Assembly: GCF_007859945.1 (NCBI RefSeq)
Contig: NZ_SJPQ01000002.1
Span: forward strand, 660,279-724,278
Source of the DNA: Pseudobythopirellula maris
Lineage (GTDB): Bacteria > Planctomycetota > Planctomycetia > Pirellulales > Lacipirellulaceae
Direction: 5' to 3'
DNA: 64,000 nucleotides
Made by a program: the position numbers and the translations under genes. Below the pieces are notes generated by a model. That model saw only the letters and a list, made by a program, of their open reading frames with translations, ran no database searches and was not told where the DNA came from. Of the stretch, positions 50,387-59,584 are shown in pieces; the first letter of the stretch is position 1; each line of letters starts with the position of its first letter.

Positions 50387-51853
50387 CTACTCGCTGGGGG
50401 GATTTTCGAGCAAGCGCTCGATTTTCTCTGCCAGCACCTCGACGAGGTTATCGTGATTTCCTGAGACCAGCGCGGCGACCCTTCCCGATTGATCGAGCAG
50501 CAGAAACATGGGAAAAGAGTGGATCTTGAACTCGGCCGAAATCGTTTGGCCCTCGCCGTCGGTCCGGTTATTGCGCAGCGTAGGATAAGGGATCTTCTGC
50601 GAATCGATCACAAACCGGGCGTCCTCGTCGTGGACGTCTTGGTTGACGCCCAAAACGACGACACCGCGGTCCGCATATCGGCGGTGGAGCTCTTCGATTT
50701 TCGGCATCGCCAGAATACAGTGGCTGCAACCGCGGTTCCAGAAATCGAGCAGCACGACGCGGCCGGCGTAGTCCGACCGGCTGTGTGCAGCGCCCTGAAA
50801 GTCGGTGGTCTCCCAATTGGCGGGAGGCAACGCGAGGATCGCTTGGCGTTCTTCGACGTCGTCGATCAAGAATTCTTTCTCCCGTTTCCAGAGCGCCAAG
50901 CGGGCCGTGGTCAGCTCACGCATCTCGGGGGTATCCGCGTCACGCAAGAGGGCTTCGAGCGGTTCGGTCACGGAGCGGCTGAGTCCCTCGAATTCTTCGC
51001 GCGAGTCGATCCGGTTGACTTGGGTAATCGCGTCCCAAAACAAACGATCGGCTTCGAAGTAACGATCCGCCTCTTGGCTGAACTCCTTCAGCCACTCCGG
51101 CGAGCGGCGTTCCACGCAGACCAACTCGTACCGCCATTGGGTGTGCGAGGCATAACGATTCTGGCGCCCCACGGCGTCGGAGGCGATCTCGACCGCCAGC
51201 CCCCGCTCGGCGTCGAACACAACTTGATGGGTGCGCTCGGTCTCGTAGTTGGCGTCGAGCGGATACTCGACGGGACCTGTCATCGCGACCCGGTCGCCGT
51301 CGATACCGGTGACGCGCCCGCTGTAACGGTGGCCCTCGATCGCCAACTCGACCGCCCAGCCGTTGGCGAACCGCTCACGAGTCTTCGGCAAGGGCGGGAA
51401 GATCACGTCGGGACGTGTTCTGTACGCAGTATTCCCCCCCAGGGTATGGTTCAGCGCGAACGAGCCGTCGGACCGCATGTCGCAGTAGCCGAGGAAGTCG
51501 TTCTCAAACCGAACCCGCGGCGGCTCGCCCTCCTCGTCGGCCGGGGATCGGAACCGAATAATCTGACGGATCAGCAACCGGCTGCTCCCGTCCGCGTTTT
51601 GAGAGGCCACGTAGACGCGGTTCTCAGACGTATTGAGGCTCGGTTCGACGCCCTCGAGCAGGCTGATGATGGGGCTCTTCACGTAGACCAGCTCGTCGCC
51701 CACCTCGAAACGGTATCGCGGCAGCGGCGTGTCGGGGGGCGGAGCAATGGCGGCCGCCGCGGGGTCGAATAGCCTCGTCTGGGGCTCCTGGCCGATCGCG
51801 GGATCGAGGGGCGTTAGCACCGTCGCCATCGTTAGAAAGATCAGATACCGCAT
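50387..51853 (-). CDS. Secreted thioredoxin-like (TlpA/AhpC-TSA) protein
   Basis: A 488-residue secreted protein. A signal peptide (1-21, IFLTMATVLTPLDPAIG) is followed by a 330-residue beta-rich domain of unknown function, and the last 150 residues form a TlpA-like thioredoxin domain: VVLLDFWNRGCSHCILAMPKI with the redox pair Cys376-Ser-His-Cys379, VLGVNQDVHDEDARFV, and cis-Pro448 in FPMFLLLDQSG. CSHC instead of CGPC suggests an altered redox potential. Fifty bases separate it from the aminopeptidase gene, so an operon is possible. No Shine-Dalgarno sequence is clear. Confidence 0.87.
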   Translation of the reverse strand: MRYLIFLTMATVLTPLDPAIGQEPQTRLFDPAAAAIAPPPDTPLPRYRFEVGDELVYVKSPIISLLEGVEPSLNTSENRVYVASQNADGSSRLLIRQIIRFRSPADEEGEPPRVRFENDFLGYCDMRSDGSFALNHTLGGNTAYRTRPDVIFPPLPKTRERFANGWAVELAIEGHRYSGRVTGIDGDRVAMTGPVEYPLDANYETERTHQVVFDAERGLAVEIASDAVGRQNRYASHTQWRYELVCVERRSPEWLKEFSQEADRYFEADRLFWDAITQVNRIDSREEFEGLSRSVTEPLEALLRDADTPEMRELTTARLALWKREKEFLIDDVEERQAILALPPANWETTDFQGAAHSRSDYAGRVVLLDFWNRGCSHCILAMPKIEELHRRYADRGVVVLGVNQDVHDEDARFVIDSQKIPYPTLRNNRTDGEGQTISAEFKIHSFPMFLLLDQSGRVAALVSGNHDNLVEVLAEKIERLLENPPSE

Positions 51854-51966
51854 GCCTTCACCATCCTAAATGGCAGTGAGAGAAGAGCCGATTGGATGTT
51901 TCATCCGTATAGATGATAGAGCCCCCTTGGCGCCCGTTCAATCAAGCCGCCCGCCCCCGAAAGGCC

Positions 51967-51972
51967 TATAAT
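51967..51972 (+). promoter_or_regulatory. Consensus -10 element upstream of acyl-CoA dehydrogenase
   Basis: TATAAT about 60 bases upstream of the ATG at 52033; no recognisable -35. The leader carries the strong Shine-Dalgarno AAGGAGA. Confidence 0.5.
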
Positions 51973-52032
51973 TGAATTGCGTCGTTCCGCCGGGCGGCGC
52001 ATCGATTCAAGGGTGAAATCTAAGGAGACCGG

Positions 52033-53976
52033 ATGTCGACCGATTCAGCACACGACCCAGACGCCGCCTCTCCCGCTGACGAGGGCGTTTCGTTCGCCGA
52101 GACGGCGCTCAAGCTCGGCGGCAAGAGCGACGACGAGGCGCGTCGCACCGGGGTGATCGACACGGCCGACGACCAGGTCGAGGCGCTCTTCGCGCCGCAG
52201 TACCAGACCGTGCGCAGCCCGGCGCACCGGGCGGTGTGGGACCGCGGCGTGCCGGTCGACGAGTTCCGCACGCCCAAGACCGAGACGCCCCCCGAGGTGC
52301 GCAAGGTGATGGACGCCTCGCTGGCGATCGTGCGCCGCCACAAGGCGGCCGGCACGCTGTTCGACGGCGAGGGCAAGGTCTCGGACGAGGTATTTGGCGA
52401 ACTCGGCGTGGCGGGCTACTGGGGCTTGCTTGTGGATCGCGAGTACGGCGGCGCCGGGGCGCCCTTCTCCAGCTTTGCCGCCTTCCTGGGCGAGATGGCC
52501 ACGATCGACGGCACGGTGGCGGGGCTCGCCTCGATCCACGGCTGCATCGGCGCGGTCGATCCGGTGAACGCCTTCGGCGACACGGCCCAAAAACAGAAGT
52601 TCTTGCCCGGGCTGGCGAGCGGCGAGCGCTTGAGCGCCTTCGCGCTCACCGAGCCGTGCGCGGGAAGCGACCTCACCGCGCTGCGCACCACCGCGGTGCT
52701 CGACGGCGACGACTATGTGGTGAATGGCGAGAAGCTGTTCATCTCGAACATCACGCCTGGGCGCACGATCGGGCTGGTCTGCTTGGTCGAGGGCAAGCCG
52801 TCGGTCTTGATCGCCGAGCTGCCGGCCGAGGAGAACGAGCACTTCCAACTCAAAAAGTACGGCCTGTACGCGCTGTCGCACCTGCACAACCGCGGCATCG
52901 TCTTCAACAACTTCCGCGTCCCGAAGGAAAGCCTGCTGCGGCCGGCGCGCGGCGACGGGCTGACGATCGCCTACCACGGCCTGAATCTTGGCCGCGTGTC
53001 GCTGTGCGCCAACGCCGCCGGCACGATGCGTCAGCTGCTCGCCGGCATGCTGCCGTGGGGCGAGTTCCGGGTGACCTACAGCGAGCCGATCGCCCACCGC
53101 GAGCTGGTGCAGCGCCGCATCGGTGAGATGGCGGGGCTGATCGTTGGGGCCGACGCCTTGGTCGGCTGGTGCGCTGGGCTGCTCGACCGTGGCTACCGCG
53201 GCGAGATGGAGTGCATCATCGCCAAGATCTACGGCTCCGAGGCGCTCAAGCACGCGTCGATCGAGCTGTACATGAAAACGCACGGCGGGCGGTCGTTCTT
53301 GCACGGCCACACGTTCGGCGACAACGTGCACGATTACCTGGCCCCCTGTATCTATGAGGGCGAGGGGGAGATGCTCGGCATGGCGTTCTTCAAGTCGCTG
53401 GTCAAAGACCACGGCAAGACGTACTTCGAGCCGATCGGCAAGGCGCTCGCCGCGGCGGGGATCAAGAAGCCGAACCCGATGAACCCGGCGCACGCCATGG
53501 TGCTCTCGCGTGTGGCGGCGCCTTACCTGAAGTGGCAGATCGCCCGGCGGCTGGTTTGGAACGCGGCGCCGGAGCTCCCCAAGATGCCCGACGCCCTCAG
53601 GCGCCACGCCAACTACGCCTGCGACCACCTGCAAGACATGGCGCTGGAGATCAGCGGCGTGATGCAGAAGTTCCAGCTGTCGCTGGCCGACCGTCAGTGC
53701 AAGATGTCGGAGCTGAGCACGCGCTGCCAGGACTTGATCACGATGCTCGCGGTCACGACCCACGCCGCCGCGCAGCCGGACGAGCGGGTCCGCACGGCGG
53801 CCGAGGTGCTCTGCTCTGGGCTCAAGCGGCGGCTCACAGGCAAGCGGCCCTCGAACCGTTACTTCAAGCAGGTGACGGCCCTGGGGGCCGAGATCGCCGA
53901 GGCCGCCGCCGCAGGCGAGGCGCCCTTCCCGGGCTTGGAGCAGATCGACCCGGCGCCGATCTTGATGAAGTATTAG
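52033..53976 (+). CDS. Acyl-CoA dehydrogenase, long form
   Basis: A 647-residue flavoenzyme of the acyl-CoA dehydrogenase family, much longer than the usual 380-400. The core has AFALTEPCAGSDLTALRTTA with VNGEKLFISN (FAD/substrate site) and GEMECIIAKIYGSEALK; CIYEGEGEMLGMAFFK holds the likely catalytic Glu. There is an 80-residue leader and a 150-residue C-terminal helical extension (MALEISGVMQKFQLSLADRQ). Beta-oxidation of fatty acids is likely, but the substrate chain length is unknown. The strong Shine-Dalgarno (AAGGAG) fixes the start. Its TAG stop codon is formed by the first bases of the MITE that follows. Confidence 0.9.
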   Translation: MSTDSAHDPDAASPADEGVSFAETALKLGGKSDDEARRTGVIDTADDQVEALFAPQYQTVRSPAHRAVWDRGVPVDEFRTPKTETPPEVRKVMDASLAIVRRHKAAGTLFDGEGKVSDEVFGELGVAGYWGLLVDREYGGAGAPFSSFAAFLGEMATIDGTVAGLASIHGCIGAVDPVNAFGDTAQKQKFLPGLASGERLSAFALTEPCAGSDLTALRTTAVLDGDDYVVNGEKLFISNITPGRTIGLVCLVEGKPSVLIAELPAEENEHFQLKKYGLYALSHLHNRGIVFNNFRVPKESLLRPARGDGLTIAYHGLNLGRVSLCANAAGTMRQLLAGMLPWGEFRVTYSEPIAHRELVQRRIGEMAGLIVGADALVGWCAGLLDRGYRGEMECIIAKIYGSEALKHASIELYMKTHGGRSFLHGHTFGDNVHDYLAPCIYEGEGEMLGMAFFKSLVKDHGKTYFEPIGKALAAAGIKKPNPMNPAHAMVLSRVAAPYLKWQIARRLVWNAAPELPKMPDALRRHANYACDHLQDMALEISGVMQKFQLSLADRQCKMSELSTRCQDLITMLAVTTHAAAQPDERVRTAAEVLCSGLKRRLTGKRPSNRYFKQVTALGAEIAEAAAAGEAPFPGLEQIDPAPILMKY

Positions 53977-54129
53977 AGCGGTTTGCTCATTGGTGTAGAC
54001 GCTCGGCTCGCGATCGGCGTCATGGCTTCGTCAGCCTGCATCGACAATGCACCGCATTGCCTGCTTCGGCTTCCTCGCCACGCCGCCAATCGCTTCCCCC
54101 CTCGTCCACACCAATTCGAAACCGCTCTA
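53974..54129. mobile_element. MITE-like element, copy 1
   Basis: A 156-base element bounded by TA. Terminal inverted repeats of about 27 bases: left begins TAGAGCGGTTTGCTCATTGG, right (reverse complement) begins TAGAGCGGTTTCGAATTGG, then GTG-GACG. Copy 2 at 57066-57222 is about 97 percent identical (three substitutions, one indel). TA at both ends matches a TA target duplication as made by IS630/Tc1-mariner transposases. No transposase is encoded. The left TA plus G forms the stop codon of the acyl-CoA dehydrogenase gene. Confidence 0.85.
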
Positions 54130-54224
54130 AAATTAACCGCACGCGACGGTCGGCAGGCTGAAACGGCTTGGCGGCGCGGTTAAGATGCCCCCGGTAACAG
54201 GTTTCTAACCAAGGGGCGTCGGAC

Positions 54225-55916
54225 ATGGCTTGGTCACACTGGTGGGGCGCGTCTCTCTCTCTGGCATGCGCCCTGCTGGCGCCGGCTTCCGCCGCTTCCG
54301 AGACGCGGGACCCGGAGTCGCTGCTCATCACCGGCGGCCGGGTCTGGACCGCCGACCCCGACCGGCCCTGGGCCGAAGCGCTGCTGACGGTCGGCGACAA
54401 GATCGCCTTCGTCGGCGACCTTGATGAGGCGCAGCCGCGGGCGCCTGCTGGGGCGCGCGTTGTCGACGCCACTGGCGGGCTGGTGACGCCGGGGTGGTTC
54501 GACTCGCACATCCACCTCCTCTCCGGCGGGATGAGCCTGTCGCAAGTGCAGCTGCGCGACGCCGCGACCAAAGAAGAGTTCGTCCGCCGGCTGCGCAACG
54601 TCGCCGCTGGTAGAACTCCGGGGCAGTGGATCCAAGGCGGCGATTGGGACCACACCTTGTGGGGCGGCGACCTCCCCACGCGTGACTGGATCGACGCCGT
54701 CACGCCCGACAACCCGGTATGGATCGGCCGGCTCGACGGGCACATGGCGTTGGCCAATACGGCGGCGTTCAAGGCGGCCGGCTTCGACGAGTCGGCCGTC
54801 GCGCCCCCGGGGGGCGCGATCGAACGCGACGAGCGCGGCCGCCCGACAGGCTTGCTGCGCGACAACGCGATGGCGCTCGTCGGCCACGCGGCGCCGCCCG
54901 CTTCGGACACCGAGCGTCTCGAAGCGCTCGACGCCGCAACCGACTACCTGTTCGCCCGGGGCGTCACATCCGTTTACCACGTCGGTTCGCTGAACGACCT
55001 CCGGTTATTGCGCGCGGCGCACACGGCCGGCCGGCTGCGGCTGCGTGTGCACGCCGCCACCCAGCTCTCGCAGTGGCGTCGGCTGGCGGAGGAGATCGAG
55101 CGTCACGGGGCCGGCGACGAGTGGCTTCGGGCCGGGGCGCTGAAGGGCTTCGTCGACGGGTCGCTCGGCTCGCACACGGCGGCTTTCCTCGAGCCTTACG
55201 ACGACAAGCCGACCGACCGAGGCCTGCTGGTCAATTCGCCGCAGGACCTCGACGCCTGGACCCGTGGCGCCGATGCGGCGGGGCTGCAGGTGGCGGTCCA
55301 CGCGATCGGCGACCGGGCGATCCGCTTGCAACTCGACGTTTTCGAGCGCGTGGCGAGGGCGAACGGTCCCCGCGACCGCCGCTTCCGCATCGAGCACGCC
55401 CAGCATATCGCCGCGGAGGACTTGCCGCGATTCGCCGAACTGGGCGTCATCGCCAGCATGCAGCCCTACCACTGCATCGACGACGGCCGCTGGGCCCTGC
55501 CGCTGATCGGCGCGACGCGTTGCGAAACCACGTACGCGTTCCGCGGTTTGATCGACGCTGGCGCGCGAGTGGCGCTCGGGAGCGACTGGCCCGTCGCGCC
55601 GCCCACGCCGCTCGAGGGGGTTTATGCCGCCGTCACCCGCCGGACGCTCGACGACAAGAACCCCGGCGGCTGGTTCCCCGCGCAGAAGATCTCTGTCGGC
55701 GAGGCGCTGCGAGGCTACACCACCGAAGCGGCGTACGCCGAGTTCGCCGAGCAGGAGAAAGGCGCCCTGAAGCCGGGGCTGCTGGCCGACGTGGTGATCG
55801 TCGACCGCGACCTGTTCACGGCCCCACAAGAAACCATCGCCGACGCACGGGTCCGCTGCACGGTGGTTGGCGGCCGTGTGGTTTATGAATCGCCGGCGGC
55901 CGCGTCAGGGCCCTGA
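54225..55916 (+). CDS. Secreted YtcJ-like amidohydrolase
   Basis: A 563-residue metal-dependent amidohydrolase of the YtcJ group. A signal peptide (HWWGASLSLACALLAPASAAS) suggests the periplasm. Metal and catalytic elements: GWFDSHIHLLSGG (His-X-His), GGDWDHTLWGG, KGFVDGSLGSHTAA (bridging Lys), VAVHAIGDRA, RIEHAQHIA, and LGSDWPVAPPTPL (Asp). The composite-domain strands at both ends are present (LLITGGRVWTADP and ADVVIVDRDLF). The substrate is unknown; relatives act on N-acyl or cyclic amides. TAAGAT at 54183 is a weak -10 candidate. A terminator follows. Confidence 0.9.
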   Translation: MAWSHWWGASLSLACALLAPASAASETRDPESLLITGGRVWTADPDRPWAEALLTVGDKIAFVGDLDEAQPRAPAGARVVDATGGLVTPGWFDSHIHLLSGGMSLSQVQLRDAATKEEFVRRLRNVAAGRTPGQWIQGGDWDHTLWGGDLPTRDWIDAVTPDNPVWIGRLDGHMALANTAAFKAAGFDESAVAPPGGAIERDERGRPTGLLRDNAMALVGHAAPPASDTERLEALDAATDYLFARGVTSVYHVGSLNDLRLLRAAHTAGRLRLRVHAATQLSQWRRLAEEIERHGAGDEWLRAGALKGFVDGSLGSHTAAFLEPYDDKPTDRGLLVNSPQDLDAWTRGADAAGLQVAVHAIGDRAIRLQLDVFERVARANGPRDRRFRIEHAQHIAAEDLPRFAELGVIASMQPYHCIDDGRWALPLIGATRCETTYAFRGLIDAGARVALGSDWPVAPPTPLEGVYAAVTRRTLDDKNPGGWFPAQKISVGEALRGYTTEAAYAEFAEQEKGALKPGLLADVVIVDRDLFTAPQETIADARVRCTVVGGRVVYESPAAASGP

Positions 55917-55947
55917 CTCCCGGGGCGGGTGCTTTGCCTTCATAAAA

Positions 55948-55976
55948 GCAGCCCCGACCAGCAGGGTCGGGGCTGC
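55948..55976. terminator. Intrinsic terminator for amidohydrolase and usp genes
   Basis: GCAGCCCCGACC (55948-55959), loop AGCAG, GGTCGGGGCTGC (55965-55976). Read on the minus strand the stem is followed by TTTTATG, so it fits the end of the usp gene best and sits between convergent genes. Confidence 0.85.
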
Positions 55977-56002
55977 GAACTCTCTATCACTCACGGCACG
56001 CC

Positions 56003-56845
56003 TCACTGCCCCAGGAACAGCGGCAGCGGCGATCGCTGCACCGTGTCGAGCATCGTGTCGCCCAGCACGCGACGCACCAGCAGGTTGCGGGCGCTGTTGC
56101 CCATGACGATCAGGTCGGCGCCCCAGTCGTCCGCCGCCTCGAGCAACCCACCCTTGGCCGGTCCGTCGTGGTGGTGCGTCTCCGGCTCCAAGCCGTTCGC
56201 GCGGCAGTACTCGGCCGCGTGCTGCAGGTGGCTCCGGCGCCGCTCGGCGTCGTGGCCAAAGGCGACGATCCGCACCCGCATGTCGCCCCACGGGCGCATC
56301 TGCACGAACCGCTTCATCGTCTTGGCCGAAGCGACCGACCCGCTGTAGGCGATCATCGCCCGGTGGTAGTCGCGGACCTCGGGGCCCACGGCTAGCAAGG
56401 GACGCACGCCCCCGGTGATGAGCTTCATCAGCACCACGCTCGGGTCGTAATGAGGCTCGCCCGGCATGCCGAGCTCGAACGCCCCGTGCAGTCCCAGCAC
56501 CACGAGGTCGTGGTAGCGCGACTGCGAGACGAGGTAGTTGAACGCCTCGTCACGCTCTTCACGCAGCACCGAGAAGCGGACCTTCGCCTCCTGGCACGCA
56601 TCGGCAAACTGCTCGACACCCTCCTCGGCCCGCTCGCGGGCCTCCTGCAAGCGGTGCTCGCGCAGGTCGGCGGCAAATCCGCCGGCGCCGATCGGAACGG
56701 GGCCGACATTCATCAACTGCTTCACGCCCAACAAGGTGACGCCGGTAAGCTCGGCGTCGTGGCGGCGGGCGAGGTCAACCGCCGTGTGAATCGAGGACTC
56801 GGCGCAATCGGTCCCGCCGATCCCCAATAAGATGCGACCGATCAT
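56003..56845 (-). CDS. Tandem universal stress protein (Usp)
   Basis: A 280-residue protein made of two UspA domains. The first begins ILLGIGGTDCAESSIHTAVDLA and ends LVVLGLHGAFELG; the second begins RAMIAYSGSVASAKTMKRFV and ends ADLIVMGNSARNLLVRRVLGDT, which matches the ATP-binding G-2X-G-9X-G(S/T) loop. The first domain has a less regular loop, so only the second may bind ATP. AAAGGAGG six bases before the start is the strongest Shine-Dalgarno in the window. A long leader with a -10-like TATAAT at 56968-56973 lies upstream. Confidence 0.9.
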   Translation of the reverse strand: MIGRILLGIGGTDCAESSIHTAVDLARRHDAELTGVTLLGVKQLMNVGPVPIGAGGFAADLREHRLQEARERAEEGVEQFADACQEAKVRFSVLREERDEAFNYLVSQSRYHDLVVLGLHGAFELGMPGEPHYDPSVVLMKLITGGVRPLLAVGPEVRDYHRAMIAYSGSVASAKTMKRFVQMRPWGDMRVRIVAFGHDAERRRSHLQHAAEYCRANGLEPETHHHDGPAKGGLLEAADDWGADLIVMGNSARNLLVRRVLGDTMLDTVQRSPLPLFLGQ

Positions 56846-56967
56846 CTCGGGCCTCCTTTCGAAGGCGTCGCAGAGGAGAAGAAAATGACAAACGCCGCCC
56901 GTGCCGCCTGAAGGAGCGCTGCGACGCCGCTTATCGCGACGAGCATCGGACGCCTGTCTCTACATCA

Positions 56968-56973
56968 ATTATA
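56968..56973 (-). promoter_or_regulatory. Consensus -10 element of the usp gene
   Basis: TATAAT on the minus strand, giving a leader of about 115 bases. The -35 region (GGTCTT with a 17-base spacer) is poor. The gap 56846-57421 otherwise holds only the second MITE copy and an unremarkable stretch in front of the matrixin gene. Confidence 0.5.
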
Positions 56974-57065
56974 CGGCGGCGGGGGCCCCAAAGACCACTT
57001 AAAACAGCCGCTGCGACAACACGCCGCAGCGGCGATTTAAGGGTATCGCCTAGGGGCAAGGACGC

Positions 57066-57222
57066 TAGAGCGGTTTGCTCATTGGTGTAGACGCTCGGCT
57101 CGCGATCGGCGTCATGGCTACGTCAGCCTGCATCGACAATGCACCGCATTGCCTGCTTCGGCTTCCTCGCCACGCCGCCAATCGCTTCCCCGCTCGTCCA
57201 CACCAACTCGAAAACCGCTCTA
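57066..57222. mobile_element. MITE-like element, copy 2
   Basis: A 157-base second copy, same orientation as copy 1, with TAGAGCGGTTT ends and flanking TA. It sits alone in an intergenic region, so it shows the exact boundaries of the element without coding constraints. Confidence 0.88.
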
Positions 57223-57421
57223 GAGTGAGCAAGTTTATCTTCGCTTGGCGCCGCGAGGAAAAGACGCTTCTGGAGAACATCCCCATTCGGTGGCCACGCC
57301 AACCGCAATAACCTTTCGGCGAATTGACGCCGGGCAGTTTGACCCTCGCTCGGGGGATGGTTACTGTGGCTAACCTCTGAGCGCACACGCAAGTCGCTCA
57401 TTCAATCAGGAGCCTACGACT

Positions 57422-58363
57422 ATGCGTTTCCCCTTCCTCCTATTGGCCGGCGTGGCGCTATCAATCGGGGCTTTGACATGGGGCGTGCGTCACTCCGCGC
57501 CAGAGTGTTGCCCAACTAACTGCGCGCAGCGCGAGGCGCCGATAGCGTGCTCCGAGGCGGCGCACGGCGCGTGCGTTGCGAGGCTCGATGGCGGGGGCTA
57601 CTCCTGCACGATGTACGCCCCCGGCTACGTCCCGCCCCGCAGCCACAACAACACCTTCGTTGTGCAGAACCCCGAATGGAAATGGCCGCAAGTCGCGCCC
57701 GGGACGCCGATCACGCTCACCTACAGCTACAGCAACTTGCTCGACGGTGAGTTCTCCGACTCGATGTCCGAATCGCAGATCCGCGCGGCGGTCGAGGAGG
57801 CCTTGGGGCTGTGGGCCGAGCAAACGGTGGTGACTTTCCAAGAAGTCGACGACCGAGGGCCGCCCGTGCGGCAATTCGACCGGTCGTACTTCGCCTGGAG
57901 GCGGCCGAACCTGAGGTTTGGGCACCACCCGATCGACACGCCCGGCGCCACGCTAGCCCACGCCTACTTCCCCTACTCAGCACGCGACGGCCTGGCGGGC
58001 GACCTGCACTTCGACTCGGCCGACAGCTGGGTGCTCGGCGACGACCCCAGCGGTTTCGACTTTCTCGAGGTCTGCGTGCACGAGATCGGCCACGCGCTCG
58101 GCCTGGGGCACGAGCCCTCGCCCCCCGGCGGCGTCCAGGCGGTGATGAACCCCTTCTACGCGGGCCGCTACAACGGGCTCGGCAGCGCGTTCCTGCTGCC
58201 AGACGACGTCGACGGCATCCGCACAATCTACGGCGAAGACATCCTGCTGCAAGCGATCTTCGGCGCCCCGGCCGACGACGTGCTGGCGGCAGCCGAGGTG
58301 TTCGGCTACCGGCCGAGCCCCCGCGCGTTGCGGCCGCTCAGCGGCGTGGTGCGTGGGCGCTGA
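57422..58363 (+). CDS. Secreted matrixin-like zinc metalloprotease
   Basis: A 313-residue protein with a signal sequence (FPFLLLAGVALSIGALTWG) and a matrix-metalloprotease-type catalytic domain: a Cys-rich pro-region (eight cysteines in residues 29-62), then ITLTYSYSNLLDGEFS, HFDSADSWVLGDDPSG and the zinc site VCVHEIGHALGLGHEP (His220, His224, His230, catalytic Glu221) followed by the Met-turn VMNPFY. No classical cysteine switch (PRCGVPD) is seen. Such small bacterial matrixins occur in many phyla; the substrate is unknown. A Shine-Dalgarno-like AGGAG lies ten bases upstream. Confidence 0.9.
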   Translation: MRFPFLLLAGVALSIGALTWGVRHSAPECCPTNCAQREAPIACSEAAHGACVARLDGGGYSCTMYAPGYVPPRSHNNTFVVQNPEWKWPQVAPGTPITLTYSYSNLLDGEFSDSMSESQIRAAVEEALGLWAEQTVVTFQEVDDRGPPVRQFDRSYFAWRRPNLRFGHHPIDTPGATLAHAYFPYSARDGLAGDLHFDSADSWVLGDDPSGFDFLEVCVHEIGHALGLGHEPSPPGGVQAVMNPFYAGRYNGLGSAFLLPDDVDGIRTIYGEDILLQAIFGAPADDVLAAAEVFGYRPSPRALRPLSGVVRGR

Positions 58364-58368
58364 TCGCT

Positions 58369-59364
58369 CTAGCTGATCGCCTCGAGTTCCTCGTGCGGCG
58401 CCACGACCTTCTCCTCCATCCCCTCGAGCAAGCGGAAGCCGTGCTCCGTACTGGGGTCGACGACGAACGTCTTGGGGTAGGCAAACCGCTCCTTCGCGAC
58501 GCCGGTCTTGCTGCGATAAAACCGCACCCCGCGCGCCAGCAGTTCCTTCGCGCGGGCCGCGGGGCCCGCAGCGCTGGCGATGCTCCAGTCCTGCGCGGGG
58601 TTAAGGCCGCAGTTGCGGCGCAGCCAGTGGTTGGCCTCCAGCACGTTGAGCCGGCGCTTCGCCTGGGGGTTCTTGTGCTCGGTCGACAGGCTCACGTTGA
58701 GCCCCTCGAGGTTGCTCACCCGGTGCGGCGTGAGCTGCGGCCAGGTGATCAGCTGGCCCGGCTCGGCGTCGTAGGTGAGGGCGTATTGGTCGAACGACGG
58801 GTCGTACGGCGCCTCCTCGGAGAACTCGCCCACGGCGATCCGCTCCATGACGATCGGCGAGGCGAAACGCGTGTCGAACGGCGGGTAGACCCAAACGCGC
58901 TTCTTGCCGCGGATGTGCCACAGCATGTTGACCGGCAGGTCCAAGTGGAACGGCACCCAGGCCGTGGGCGACGAGAGCAGCAGGTTCGCCGAGCGGTCGC
59001 GGGCCGTGAAGCCGGGCGAACCGATCTCCAGCTCGTCGTAGAGCGTGTTGATCAGCGTGGCGTACTCGGGCTGGTTGTCGAGCAGGCCGCGGATGTTGAC
59101 CCACAGGTGGCCGCGACGCACGAGATCAACGAGCACCTCGCCCGAGACGTCGCCGCGCGAGCCCTCGCGCCAGTCGAAGTGCTCCGGGTCGAAGCCCATC
59201 GTGTTGACGCTCAGCCGGTCGGCCGGGTGCGAGTCGATCAGCCGTGCGAGCGCCTCGTCGGTAAACAGGCCGGTCTCGGCCAGCCGGTGGCGGGCGACGA
59301 GCACCCCACGTTCCAAGGCGCCGAAGTCTTGCGAGGTCCAGTTGTCGAGCAGTTGAGCGGTCAC
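58369..59364 (-). CDS. JmjC/cupin-like 2-oxoglutarate oxygenase-type protein
   Basis: A 331-residue protein with a double-stranded beta-helix of the JmjC/cupin_8 type. WVPFHLDLPVNMLWHIRGKKRVWVYPP carries the His-X-Asp metal pair and the following strand, and ITWPQLTPHRVSNLEGLNVSLS carries the distal His; together they form the Fe(II)/2-oxoglutarate facial triad. The N-terminal 130 residues are a helical lead domain. A hydroxylase acting on a protein or small molecule is likely, but the substrate is unknown. The GTG at 59364 is chosen as start because upstream sequence is noise; there is no good Shine-Dalgarno. Confidence 0.82.
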   Translation of the reverse strand: MTAQLLDNWTSQDFGALERGVLVARHRLAETGLFTDEALARLIDSHPADRLSVNTMGFDPEHFDWREGSRGDVSGEVLVDLVRRGHLWVNIRGLLDNQPEYATLINTLYDELEIGSPGFTARDRSANLLLSSPTAWVPFHLDLPVNMLWHIRGKKRVWVYPPFDTRFASPIVMERIAVGEFSEEAPYDPSFDQYALTYDAEPGQLITWPQLTPHRVSNLEGLNVSLSTEHKNPQAKRRLNVLEANHWLRRNCGLNPAQDWSIASAAGPAARAKELLARGVRFYRSKTGVAKERFAYPKTFVVDPSTEHGFRLLEGMEEKVVAPHEELEAIS

Positions 59365-59454
59365 GTGAGGGGGCCTTCGAGTGGGGCGTGCAATGGATTC
59401 CCGTGCTACGGAAAACTCTAGCCCACGACCCGGCTGAACGAAGCGAGCGACCCC

Positions 59455-59532
59455 AGCCGACGACCCACGGTCGCCGGAATGCGCGACGGAAATCGCAATC
59501 GCAGCGGTCCGACGACCGTGAGTCATCGGCTA
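59455..59532. repeat. REP-like paired hairpins (outward pair)
   Basis: Two diverged units of the family seen at 7034-7118: AGCCGACGACCCACGGTCGC (from 59455, reverse orientation) and CCGACGACCGTGAGTCATCGG (from 59509, forward). Here the units are arranged in the opposite way to the first locus, with 31 bases between. It lies just downstream of feoB and upstream of the JmjC gene start. Confidence 0.7.
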
Positions 59533-59584
59533 AGGGGACAACGTCGGCGCAGTCGCGCGTGCTGTAGCGATTGTGCGGGCGCTG

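Noticed and set aside
53974-54129. Short open frames inside the 156-bp elements as genuine small proteins.
   Set aside because: The frames exist in both copies only because the elements are nearly identical, and they read out into unrelated flanks; the terminal inverted repeats explain the conservation.
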